NCBI GenBank assembly: GCA_030373145.1
Contig: JAUCZK010000027.1
Span: 1 to 32,907, forward strand
From: Cyanobium sp. CZS48M
GTDB lineage: Bacteria; Cyanobacteriota; Cyanobacteriia; PCC-6307; Cyanobiaceae
DNA: 32,907 nt
Direction of reading: 5' to 3'
Program-made: the position numbers and the translations under genes
The notes under the pieces: generated by a model
The model's input: only the letters and a program-made list of their open reading frames with translations
What the model was told of the DNA's origin: nothing
The model's database searches: none
In this document: positions 16,834 to 24,867 of the stretch, one piece after another
Layout: every line of letters begins with the position of its first letter
Numbering within the stretch: the first letter of the stretch is position 1

Positions 16834-18213
16834 TCAAAATGACATCGTCAGTCGGCCGTAATAGCGGGGCTCGCAGGGGTTGGTGGTGCAGAGGCCATCC
16901 AGGTAGCTGGGAGTGTTACCAAGGAAGTCCGTGGCGTACAGGGAGAAGGTGAGGGGGATGTTCTTGATGGGTCGCACCGACAGGCCAGCCCCGATGCCGT
17001 AACCGAACCACTCGTAGCCCAGGGACACCTGGCTGCCCAGGTGCAGGCTCAGGGCGCCGATCGGACCCCAGAAGCAGTCGGTGCCCTGGGGGTAGTTGAG
17101 GCTGCTGACGTTGTTGCCGCTTAGGCAGTTGGTGGAACCCAGAGTGCCGTTGCCGGCGTAGCCGTAGAAGTCGGAGCCGATACCGGCGGTGGCCACGAGC
17201 AGGATTGGGTTCTGGCCGCGACTGAGAGGGATGGCCTGGGACATCACCAGGTAAAAGTTCCGCCCGAGGTCGGTGGTGTCATCCAACTGGATGATGTGTT
17301 CACCGCCGAAGGCCAACCCTGTGGTGGGGGTGAGGTTGATGGCCGTACGGAAACCAAGGCTCTGGCCTGCAAACTGACCGGTGCCCCTGTTGCGGCTGGT
17401 GAGGCTCTGAATCGTGTACTGGAAACCGAGACTGGCGTACTCCCCCTTGAAAGGGGTGATGTCGAGGTAGGCCTCCGTGTCGGCGCAGTCGACCCAGTTC
17501 CCCCCAGGGGCCACCCGACAGGATCGGGTGCGGCTGGTGCCAGTGAGGGTCGTGGAGACGGTGAACTCCGGGTCCTGGGCGAAGCCGTTGGGAATGTTCA
17601 GGCCGGTGTCGGGGTAGGGATCACCATTCACGGTGATGCCCCTGGCGAGACCGCGCACTTTCGGCCAGATCGGGGGCGGCGGCTCGGGAAGGTAGGGAGG
17701 CTCGGGTCTAATGGTGCCGTTGGCCAGAGCGACGGAGGGCCTCAGAACCTGGTCTTCTGGCACCAGGTACCAGCGCAAGGTGGTCTCCCTGGCCAGCAAC
17801 TGGCCGAACACTCCCGCTTCGGGGATGGCCTGGGCGGTGGGGGGAGTGAAGGCGAGGCTGCCGTCGTCGTAAGGAACCAGCTCCCAGGCCAACGAGCGCT
17901 CCGGCCTGGCTGCAATGGCCGTTTCAGTGTTGCCCGGCAGGGGTGGCGGCGGCTGAATCGGAGGAGGATTCGGGGGAACAGCTTCCCAGGTAAGGGTTCT
18001 GGCCTGCTGGGCAGGGGCAGGTGGAGCTGATCTGGCCCGCAGCGTGGGAACCGGCGGCGGAGGCTGCCTGGGAACCACCACCACTGGAGGAGGAGGTCCC
18101 GGCAGCTCCCAGACGAGTGTCTGGGCCTCCGCTGCAGGTCCAGCGATCATGCCGATCGAGGTCAGCAGGCTGAGCCATGGATTGAGGGCGGTTCCAGGCA
18201 GCCGGGCGGACAC
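16834..18213 (-). CDS. Predicted outer-membrane beta-barrel with Trp-centred repeats
   Basis: The 459-aa protein starts at GTG 18213 with a signal peptide of about 30 residues (cut after AEA). Residues 31-152 are Pro-rich and contain four related repeats: QTLVWEL (31-37), RTLTWEAVP (72-80), RSLAWELVP (106-114) and TTLRWYLVP (144-152). From about 190 onward, alternating hydrophobic strands such as EYASLGFQYTIQSL, LSLHLGSQVSLGYEWFGYG and IPLTFSLYATDFLG lead to the terminal YYGRLTMSF. A C-terminal Phe is typical of outer-membrane barrels. It is divergent from a polysaccharide export gene. No named family is recognised. Confidence 0.72.
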   Translation of the reverse strand: MSARLPGTALNPWLSLLTSIGMIAGPAAEAQTLVWELPGPPPPVVVVPRQPPPPVPTLRARSAPPAPAQQARTLTWEAVPPNPPPIQPPPPLPGNTETAIAARPERSLAWELVPYDDGSLAFTPPTAQAIPEAGVFGQLLARETTLRWYLVPEDQVLRPSVALANGTIRPEPPYLPEPPPPIWPKVRGLARGITVNGDPYPDTGLNIPNGFAQDPEFTVSTTLTGTSRTRSCRVAPGGNWVDCADTEAYLDITPFKGEYASLGFQYTIQSLTSRNRGTGQFAGQSLGFRTAINLTPTTGLAFGGEHIIQLDDTTDLGRNFYLVMSQAIPLSRGQNPILLVATAGIGSDFYGYAGNGTLGSTNCLSGNNVSSLNYPQGTDCFWGPIGALSLHLGSQVSLGYEWFGYGIGAGLSVRPIKNIPLTFSLYATDFLGNTPSYLDGLCTTNPCEPRYYGRLTMSF

Positions 18214-18303
18214 GTCGATAACGGCTGGAGTTCGGATCGGCTCAATGTATCCGTGATGGCCAGCTGATCACTGGCCCTTTGACGCCACCTTTTCAACCGG
18301 TGC
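18214..18303. promoter_or_regulatory. Divergent promoter region between beta-barrel and export genes
   Basis: These 90 bases separate the GTG of the beta-barrel gene (minus strand) from the ATG of the polysaccharide export gene (plus strand). Promoters for both must lie here or overlap the coding starts. No convincing promoter boxes were identified by eye. A shared control region would fit a joint role at the cell surface. Confidence 0.35.
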
Positions 18304-19458
18304 ATGGCAACATTCGGCCTACTGTCCGTTTCCGCGATGACGAGCCTGCGTGTGGAACTGGTGGGAAAGCGCTGGGCACTTCCTCTGCTGCTGCTAGGCC
18401 TCTCCGGCCCCTTGGCTCCAGTAGTGGCAGCTGAGCTGCGGCCTGGAGATCTCGCCCAAGCCGAAATGGCGCCCGGTGGCAGCGAGGGGCTGCTTCAGGA
18501 CGATGCCTACATTCTGGGGGCCGGCGATGGACTAAACCTGAAGTTTTTGGCGGTCCAAGACCTCAGCGGTTCACTCGAGATCCTCAACGACGGCACCGCC
18601 TCCCTGCCTCTGCTGGGCAGCGTCAGGCTGTCGGGCCTGACGCTGTCTCAGGCCAGTCTCTGGCTTGAATCGCTGTACAGGAAACAGCTGCAGCGCCCTG
18701 ATCTGCAGTTGAGCGTCGTTCGTCCCAGGCCCCTGCGCATCGCTGTGGTCGGGGAGGTGGAGCGCCCGGGGATCTACACGCTCACCACCTCGGAGGTGTC
18801 CACGGCGGAAGCTCCGGTGGCGATCAGTGGTCCTCCCACGCTGGTGGATGCGATCCAGAAGGCCGGTGGTATCACCTCGATGGCCAACCTGCGCCGGGTG
18901 GTGGTGCAGCGGCGTCTGCCTGGCGCCGACTCCCGCTTCAAGCGGGCCAGGGTTGACCTGCTTGCCCTGGTGAGGGACGGGGACCAGCTCCAGAATCCAT
19001 TGCTGTTTGATGGGGACTCGATCAAGCTGGAGCGGGTTTCCGAGCAGCTGGCCAGCAATTCCGCCGAGATGGCGGCCACCACCCTGGCTCCCAAGGAGAT
19101 CACCGTGAATGTGGTGGGAGAGGTGAAAGCTCCAGGCCGGCTCCAGGTTCCGGCCAGCACACCGTTGATGCAGGCGATTCTGGCCGCAGGGGGTGTGGAA
19201 ACCTGGCGAGCGAAAACATCAAGGCTGGAACTGGTGCGGATCAACCGCAATGGTTCAGCGATGCGGCGAACCTATCAGCTTGATTTCAACCAGGGGGTGT
19301 CGATCGCCAAGAATCCACCGCTGGTGGATGGCGACACAGTGATCGTGAATCGCAGCCGTTACGCGATCAGTGCTGATGCGATCGGGGCCGTCAGCACACC
19401 TCTGAGCGGATTGGTCAATGTGCTGACCCTGTTCCGCTTGCTCGACAGCAACAACTGA
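18304..19458 (+). CDS. Wza-type polysaccharide export protein with SLBB domains
   Basis: The 384-aa protein has an N-terminal signal (LPLLLLGLSGPLAPVVAA region, about residues 26-43). A polysaccharide export domain follows, with AYILGAGDGLNLKFLAVQDL, SLPLLGSVRLSGLTLSQA and QLQRPDLQLSVV. Two SLBB-type segments come next: AVVGEVERPGIYTL (147-160) and VNVVGEVKAPGRLQV (268-282). Proteins of this family form the outer-membrane channel for capsule or exopolysaccharide. No lipobox is clear here, which differs from E. coli Wza. The ATG at 18304 is used; ATG 18337 is an alternative. No Wzc-type kinase is nearby. It precedes a phosphatase gene by six bases. Confidence 0.88.
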   Translation: MATFGLLSVSAMTSLRVELVGKRWALPLLLLGLSGPLAPVVAAELRPGDLAQAEMAPGGSEGLLQDDAYILGAGDGLNLKFLAVQDLSGSLEILNDGTASLPLLGSVRLSGLTLSQASLWLESLYRKQLQRPDLQLSVVRPRPLRIAVVGEVERPGIYTLTTSEVSTAEAPVAISGPPTLVDAIQKAGGITSMANLRRVVVQRRLPGADSRFKRARVDLLALVRDGDQLQNPLLFDGDSIKLERVSEQLASNSAEMAATTLAPKEITVNVVGEVKAPGRLQVPASTPLMQAILAAGGVETWRAKTSRLELVRINRNGSAMRRTYQLDFNQGVSIAKNPPLVDGDTVIVNRSRYAISADAIGAVSTPLSGLVNVLTLFRLLDSNN

Positions 19459-19464
19459 GCCTGC

Positions 19465-19944
19465 ATGCGCATCACCTGGTTGTTGATGGATGAACTGGCG
19501 GTGGGAACCGCCCCGTCCAGTGCCGACGACCTTGTTCGTCTCGAGCGGCATGGGGTCAAGGGGGTGTTCAGCCTTTGCTCCGCCGAGGAGGCACCGCCAC
19601 CGGGCGGGATGCCCGAGCGTTTCCGCTGCATTCGACTGCCCTTGCCGGATCACCGCCACCAGTGCGCACCAACGCCGCAGCAGCTGGGCATGGTGCTGGC
19701 CGAACTCACAAGCCTGCGCCGCCACGGGCCTGTGTATCTCCACTGCGTGGCCGGCGTGGAGCGGTCACCCCTGGTGGCAATGGCCTGGTTGGTCCACAGC
19801 CGCCGAATGAGCTGGCAGTCCGCCCTCGACTACGTGCAGCAGACCCATCCCGGAACGAGCCCCTTGCCTGAGCAGCTGGCTGTACTGAGAAGCTTGCCGT
19901 TGCTGACAGCAACAGCGAGCACTCATTGGCCAGCAGTAGCCTGA
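19465..19944 (+). CDS. Dual-specificity/tyrosine-type protein phosphatase
   Basis: The 159-aa protein carries the cysteine-dependent phosphatase signature HCVAGVERS (93-101), with nucleophile Cys94 and Arg100, and a likely general-acid Asp62 in LPLPDH. The overall layout (WLLMDELAVGTAPSSADDLVRL at the start) matches small dual-specificity phosphatases. It is soluble. It lies six bases after the polysaccharide export gene and so is probably co-transcribed. In many bacteria a tyrosine phosphatase next to an export gene tunes polymer length through a kinase such as Wzc; here that role is inference because no kinase is seen and the family differs from Wzb. Confidence 0.85.
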   Translation: MRITWLLMDELAVGTAPSSADDLVRLERHGVKGVFSLCSAEEAPPPGGMPERFRCIRLPLPDHRHQCAPTPQQLGMVLAELTSLRRHGPVYLHCVAGVERSPLVAMAWLVHSRRMSWQSALDYVQQTHPGTSPLPEQLAVLRSLPLLTATASTHWPAVA

Positions 19945-19977
19945 TCAAGCCGTTTTACGGCCGAAGGGACCGAGTCG

Positions 19978-20898
19978 TTGGAGCTCAGCTCACGACCGCC
20001 CGACTATCTCGCAGTCGTGTGTCCCTGCTCGCCCTGCTGTTTCCATGACTTCACCCATGGCCTGATCCGGATCATCGGTGAGGTGCGCCCTGATGAGATT
20101 TACAACTTGGGTGCCCAGGGCCATGTGTCGGTGGGTTTCGAGCAGCCGGAATACACGGCCAATTGTGATGGTCCCAGAACCCTGCGCATCCTTGAAGCCG
20201 TGCGCCTGCTGGGCCTCACCACCACCACCCGGATTGTTCAGGCCAGCACCAGTGATCTGTATGGATTGGTGCAGGAAACTCCCCAGCGGGAGATCACCCC
20301 GTTCCATCCCCGCAGCCCCTACGGGAAGTATGCCTGTAACGGTATTCTCTTCAACCACAAAAGCCTGCGCCGCGGTGAAACCTTCGTGACCCGCAAGTTC
20401 ACTCGCGGCATGGCGCTCATCGCCGCTGGTCTGGAGCACTGCCTGTACGTGGGCAACCTCGATTCCCGGCGTGACTGGGGTTACGCCCGCGATTATCTGG
20501 AGATGCAGTGGCGGATGCAGCAGCAGCCGGCACCGGAGGATTTCGTGATCGCCACGGGGCGGCAGGAGAGCGTGCGCCGGTTCATCGAACTGTCGGCCAC
20601 GGCCCTGGGCTGGGGCGGCATCCACTGGCAGGGCCGGGGGCTGGAGGAGGTGGGCCGCCGCTGCGACAGCGGTGCCGTTGTGGTGCGCATCGATCCGTGC
20701 TATTTCCGGCCGGCCGAAGTGGAGACCCTGTTGGGTGATCCCAGCCACGCCCACGCCCGGCTGGGCTGGGCTCCCACCACCACGTTGGAGCAGCTGGTGG
20801 AGGAGATGGTGGCCGCTGATGTGGAGGAGGCCGCCAAGGAAGCCACCTTGCGCCGGGAAGGTTTCCAGGTGGTGGGCTCGATGGAGACCCGCCGATGA
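19978..20898 (+). pseudogene. gmd: Decayed GDP-mannose 4,6-dehydratase
   Basis: The frame aligns with GMD, which turns GDP-mannose into GDP-4-keto-6-deoxymannose. [40 protein letters not shown] and [14 protein letters not shown] are unmistakable. Three defects are visible. The N-terminal NADP-binding Rossmann segment (about 65 residues, with GxxGxxG) is missing; the first 22 codons look non-homologous. The catalytic Glu of the TSELYG block is Asp (STSDLYG). About 20 residues between SPYG and YACNG are absent, removing the catalytic YxxxK. The protein would be about 306 aa instead of about 340-370 and cannot be an active dehydratase. Confidence 0.85.
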
Positions 20899-20933
20899 AT
20901 GCGCCTGCGGTTCAAGCGTGAGCGTGTTCAGGT

Positions 20934-21340
20934 GTGAGTGAATACGACATTCGCTGGCAGCAGCGTTTTCGCAACTATCAGAGGGCCCTGGAGCAGCTGG
21001 AATCCGTCTTCGATCCACCGCCACGCAATCAGCGAGAGGAACAGGGCTTGATCAAGGCGTTCGAGTACACCTTCGAGCTGGGCTGGAACAAGCTGCGCGA
21101 TCTGCTGCGCAGCGAGGGGATCAGCGATCTGATCGGTTCCCGCGATACCTTGCGGGAAGCCTTCAGGGTTGGCCGCGTTGTTGATGGCAAGGCCTGGATG
21201 CAGATGATTCAGGACAGGAACCTCACCAGCTACAGCTAGAACCGAGCCACTGCCGAGCTGATCGCCACCAATGTGAGAAACCGGTACTTGGCGGCCTTTG
21301 TGCAGCTGCACGCCACCCTCCAGGCACAGTTGGAGTCTCG
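20934..21340 (+). pseudogene. HI0074-type HEPN protein of a HEPN/MNT toxin-antitoxin pair, interrupted
   Basis: From a GTG at 20934 the frame encodes a HEPN-like protein (RWQQRFRNYQRALEQLE, then GLIKAFEYTFELGWNKLRDL) up to TAG at 21237. The same frame continues after the stop with NRATAELIATNVRNRYLAAF, the expected C-terminal helix of the family. The family RNLTSH block, which carries the HEPN RNase motif R-x4-6-H, reads RNLTSY here, so the His is replaced by Tyr. A single-base change plus a stop would have inactivated the toxin. It is followed by its MNT partner. Confidence 0.78.
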
Positions 21341-21343
21341 AGA

Positions 21344-21619
21344 ATGTGTGGATCGTTTCATTGCAAGCAGGCTGTTCCCGGACTCCCGGCTGAGGCCAGT
21401 GATCGGCTTCTCACCCTGCTGGGTCGAGATCCTGGGGTGGAGCAGGTGTGGCTTTACGGATCACGGGCGATGGGCCGCCACCGACCTGCCTCCGACATCG
21501 ACCTCACCCTCAAGGGCCCGGCTCTGTCCCACGAGGGCTTGTTGCAGTTGATGGCCGCGGTGGACGACCTGCTGCTGCTCGAGCGGGTGCCGTCAGCCCC
21601 TGAGGCCATGCCCCGATGA
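21344..21619 (+). pseudogene. Truncated MNT-type nucleotidyltransferase (HEPN partner)
   Basis: The frame encodes a minimal nucleotidyltransferase with the signature GSRAMGRHRPASDIDLTL, in which the GS and the two Asp residues of DxD bind ATP and metal. In active HEPN/MNT pairs this antitoxin modifies or neutralises the HEPN RNase. After VDDLLL the family segment with the third acidic residue (the VDLS-type strand) is missing and the frame runs into an unrelated end, LERVPSAPEAMPR. The stop overlaps the ATG of the fcl remnant (ATGA). The 5' end is unclear: the first 10-15 residues are not family-like. It is most likely non-functional. Confidence 0.72.
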
Positions 21620-22481
21620 CCCTGATCACGCCAGCCGACCGCGTCTATATGGCGGGCCATCGCGGCATGGCCGGCAGCGCCATCCTGCGCGCCCTGGAGG
21701 CGAAGGGCTACACCAACCTGCTCACGGCCGGCCGCGATCAGCTCGATTTGCGCGACGCCGGCGCGGTGGAGTCCTGGTTCGCCAACCACATACCGGAGGT
21801 GGTGGTGCTGGCGGCGGCGAAGGTGGGCGGCATCCTGGCCAACAGCAGCTACCCCGCCGACTTCCTGCTTGACAATCTCAAGATCCAGACCCATGTGATC
21901 GAGAACGCCTGGCGCCATGGGGCCCGGCGTTTGCTGTTTCTGGGCAGCAGCTGCATCTATCCCGAGTTCGCCGCGCAGCCGATCCGGGAGGAGACGCTGC
22001 TCACCGGCGCGCTGGAGCCCACGAACGAGTGGTACGGGATCGCCAAGATCGCCGGCCTCAAGCTCTGCGAGGCGCTGCGCCTTCAGCACGGCTTCGATGC
22101 GATCAGCCTGATGCCCACCAACCTCTACGGCCCCGGCGATAACTATCACCCCAGCCACAGCCATGTGCTGCCAGCGTCACCTGCTGGGGCACGGGCACGC
22201 CGCGGCGCGAACTCCTGCATGTGGATGATCTGGCAGAAGCCGCGGTGTTCTGCCTGGAGCAGTGGCAACCCGCTGCGGAGGAGATCCCATTCCTGAATGT
22301 GGGCACCGGCGAGGATCTGCCGATCCGTGAGCTCGCCGCCCTGGTGGCGCTGGGATGGCGCGCGCGCATTCCCCTGGCCGAAAGGCTGGTGGGCTTCCCC
22401 AGGTTTTGTGGACAACGCGATGTCAAGGCCTTGGCGCCGCCGGTGGGCGTGCCGGCCGCCTGGCTTGACTCACACTGGTAA
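21616..22481 (+). pseudogene. fcl: Decayed GDP-L-fucose synthase
   Basis: The first 186 codons match GDP-fucose synthase (GDP-4-keto-6-deoxymannose epimerase/reductase): MAGHRGMAGSAILRAL (12-27), LAAAKVGGI, FLGSSCIYP, the catalytic NEWYGIAKIAGLKLCEAL (Tyr/Lys of YxxxK) and MPTNLYGPGDNYHP. At about 22173 the frame breaks: SHVLPA is joined, out of frame, to VTCWGTGTPRRELLHVDDLAEAA, losing about 17-20 residues. Near 22346 ELAALVA is joined to LGWRARIPLAE, losing the family substrate-binding stretch with its WDTSKPDG-type block. The catalytic residues survive but no full-length protein can be made. It was the next step after gmd. Confidence 0.85.
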
Positions 22482-22700
22482 GACGCTCGGGGAGGCCTGC
22501 CAGTGGATGCGATTCTCATCCTCTTGTCGAAGGGTCAGCTTGTGATTCCGGCGCGGCGGATGCTGTTGCTGGGGTTGTATCGCTTTGATCAGTGTTGAGT
22601 GTCCTCTGCCCCGAGCTGCCGCGCTGGCCACCCGCCACATACGCCACTTCAGCGGCACCGCTCCATCTCTCCCACCCCACCTGTTCATCCGGACTCCCGC
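22482..22700 (+). other. Unassigned gap between fcl remnant and ABC exporter
   Basis: About 220 bases with no convincing gene. The exporter frame is open from a GTG at 22599, but its first 34 residues look non-coding. A short open stretch at about 22505-22598 encodes a hydrophobic peptide (DAILILLSKGQLVIPARRML) ending at TGA 22596; it has no obvious start and may be a remnant of another gene. The promoter of the exporter should lie here. Confidence 0.4.
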
Positions 22701-24581
22701 GTGATTCTTCGCTTCACCCCCCCGCTCCTGCAACGGGTCCTTCAGCCGCTGCGGGGGACAGAGCCCACGGCGGTGCTGATCCGCAGCACCGCCCGGCAGC
22801 AGTGGCGCTTCCTGGGGGTGAGCCTGGGCACGAGCCTGCTGCAGGCGATCAGCGAGGGCGGCACCCTGGCCCTGATCTTTCTGGCGGTGGAAGCGCTCGG
22901 CAAGACGGAGGCGACCAACTGGGGGAGCAACCCGATCCTGAGCCGCGTGCCGGCGTTGGCCGAGTGGCTCCAGGGATTCTCGGGTCCGGTGCTGTTTCTG
23001 GTGTTGCTGGGGTCGGCCGTGGGGCTGCAGCTGCTGCAGAGCCTGGCGCAGTATCTCAACGGTCTGAGTGTCGACTGGTTCGCCGCCCGCTGCCGGGCGC
23101 GCATCACCGCCCGGATTCAGAGCCAGATCCTGGCCTTGAGTTTTGCCTGCGCCTCCAGCTACCGGGTGGGCGACCTGCTGGATCAGGCCGGGCAGGGTCC
23201 GGAGGCGATCCGGATCGAGATTGAAACATTGAATCAGCTGCTGCTCAGCGGGCTGCTGATCCTGGCCTACTTGGCCATCCTGGTGGGCATCTCCCCCTGG
23301 CTGCTGGCGGTGGCGGTGGCGATGGCCGTGCTGCTGGCCAGCCTGCAGCGGCGCCTGCTGCCCGCGATTCGCCGACAGGCCCAGCGGGTGAACGAGGCGC
23401 AGGTGGGGATTGCCATGCGCTCCACCGAGGACATCCAGGGTTTGCGGATGCTGCATTCCAGTGGCCAGCTGGATGCCGCCGATCTGAGCTTTCGCGGCCG
23501 GATGGAAGCGCTGGAGCGGGGCCTGCGCGGGCAGGCGCTGCTCACCAACATCGTGAATCCGTTGAGCGGCCTGCTGCCGGTGGTGGCGCTGGCGGTGGTG
23601 GCGCTGGCCTCGGTGCTGCTGTTCGGGGCCCGCAGCACCGGAATCCTGCCCAGTCTGATCACCTTCATGCTGGCGCTCCAACGCCTGAACACACGCCTGG
23701 CCACATGCGCCGGGCTGATGGGCACCCAGGCGGTGAACCAGGCGAGGCTGGCGCGCCTGAATGCGCTGCTGCGCCCCGAAGACAAGATCTTTCGACGCCG
23801 CGGCGGGGTTCCCTTCCAGGGGCTGGAGCGGGACATTCGCTTTGAGGGGGTGGCGTTGCGCTACGGGCCTGAGGCGCCGGAAGTGCTGAGCGCCATCGAC
23901 CTTGTGCTGCCCAAGGGGTCGACGCTGGCCCTGGTGGGCGCCAGCGGGGCCGGCAAGAGTTCGATCGCCGATCTGCTGGTGGGTCTGTACGCCCCCAGCC
24001 GGGGGCGGATCCTGGTGGACGGATCTGATCTTCTGAGCATCGATCTGGCCAGCTGGCAGCAGCGGCTGGGGGTGGTGAGCCAGGACACGTTCCTGTTCAA
24101 TGCCTCACTGGCGGAGAACATCGCCTACGGGTGTCCCTGGGCCACGGCCGCTGACATTGAGGCAGCGGCCCGGCAAGCCCAGGCCGCTGGATTCATTCAG
24201 GCTCTGCCCCAGGGCTACGCCACCCTGGTGGGGGAGCGGGGCTACCGGCTCAGCGGCGGCCAGCGGCAACGGATCTCGCTGGCCCGGGCCGTCCTGCGCC
24301 GGCCCGAACTGCTGATCCTTGATGAGGCCACCAGTGCGCTGGATTCCCAGAGCGAGCGGCTGGTGCAGGAGGCGATCGAGCGCTTCGAGCGCCGGCACAC
24401 GGTGCTGGTGATCGCCCACCGGCTGAGCACGATCGTGAAGGCCGATCAGATCGTTGTGATGGATCACGGCCGGATCGTGGAGCAGGGCCACCATGCCGAC
24501 CTCCTGAAGCGGGGCGGGCTGTATGCAGGGTTGTGGCGGCAGCAGGTGGGTGGGTCTGAGGCAGTGGTGAGGGCAGATTAG
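22701..24581 (+). CDS. ABC exporter, fused membrane and ATPase domains (MsbA/PglK-like)
   Basis: The 626-aa protein joins a membrane domain (hydrophobic segments at about residues 35-65, 95-115, 175-215 and 295-330) to a nucleotide-binding domain. The latter has Walker A GASGAGKSS near 413, signature LSGGQ (517-521), Walker B LLILDEATSALD with Asp541/Glu542, and the H-loop in VIAHRLS. One half-transporter should dimerise and flip a lipid-linked substrate such as an oligosaccharide or lipid across the membrane. The start used is GTG 22701; GTG 22599 is in frame. It is intact amid decayed sugar genes, so it may serve another glycan path. Confidence 0.9.
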   Translation: MILRFTPPLLQRVLQPLRGTEPTAVLIRSTARQQWRFLGVSLGTSLLQAISEGGTLALIFLAVEALGKTEATNWGSNPILSRVPALAEWLQGFSGPVLFLVLLGSAVGLQLLQSLAQYLNGLSVDWFAARCRARITARIQSQILALSFACASSYRVGDLLDQAGQGPEAIRIEIETLNQLLLSGLLILAYLAILVGISPWLLAVAVAMAVLLASLQRRLLPAIRRQAQRVNEAQVGIAMRSTEDIQGLRMLHSSGQLDAADLSFRGRMEALERGLRGQALLTNIVNPLSGLLPVVALAVVALASVLLFGARSTGILPSLITFMLALQRLNTRLATCAGLMGTQAVNQARLARLNALLRPEDKIFRRRGGVPFQGLERDIRFEGVALRYGPEAPEVLSAIDLVLPKGSTLALVGASGAGKSSIADLLVGLYAPSRGRILVDGSDLLSIDLASWQQRLGVVSQDTFLFNASLAENIAYGCPWATAADIEAAARQAQAAGFIQALPQGYATLVGERGYRLSGGQRQRISLARAVLRRPELLILDEATSALDSQSERLVQEAIERFERRHTVLVIAHRLSTIVKADQIVVMDHGRIVEQGHHADLLKRGGLYAGLWRQQVGGSEAVVRAD

Positions 24582-24620
24582 TACTGCTTTTGACACTATT
24601 CTGGTGCTGGTGATGGATAA

Positions 24621-24860
24621 GCTGCCATTACGGATTGGAATCCACCGGCTAACGTACTTACCTCGGCTGAGCTGAAGCGCAATCAGCTAGCGGTCATTGT
24701 GCTGAGTGAGCAGCACTACCGCCAGTTGCAGCGGCAGGCCGGTCAGGCCCCCAGGCCGAAGCCGACGGCTCTGCAATGGCTGCAGCAGCTGCCGCCGGCG
24801 TCTGTGCCGCGCAGCAAAGCGGCAATCGATCGCGAGTTGGCGGCTGAACGCGACTGGTGA
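24621..24860 (+). pseudogene. Phd/YefM-like antitoxin remnant
   Basis: An open frame after TAA at 24618 encodes a Phd-like antitoxin: NVLTSAELKRNQLAVIVLSE, then QHYRQLQRQ and the typical tail KAAIDRELAAERDW before TGA 24858. There is no ATG, GTG or TTG at its expected start (NVLTSAEL). Between ELKR and NQLAVIVLSE about 20 residues of the family fold (the RGMAAIEEAL-type helix and following strand) are missing, and both sides of the junction would read KR. It precedes the PIN toxin remnant by seven bases, as expected for a toxin-antitoxin pair. Confidence 0.7.
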
Positions 24861-24867
24861 TGGACCT

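Noticed and set aside
19990-21024. 344-codon minus-strand frame opposite gmd
   Set aside because: His/Gly/Gln-rich antisense product; the plus-strand frame clearly matches GMD.
22470-23681. 403-codon minus-strand frame opposite the ABC exporter
   Set aside because: Gln/His-rich antisense translation of the exporter membrane domain, with no recognisable motif.
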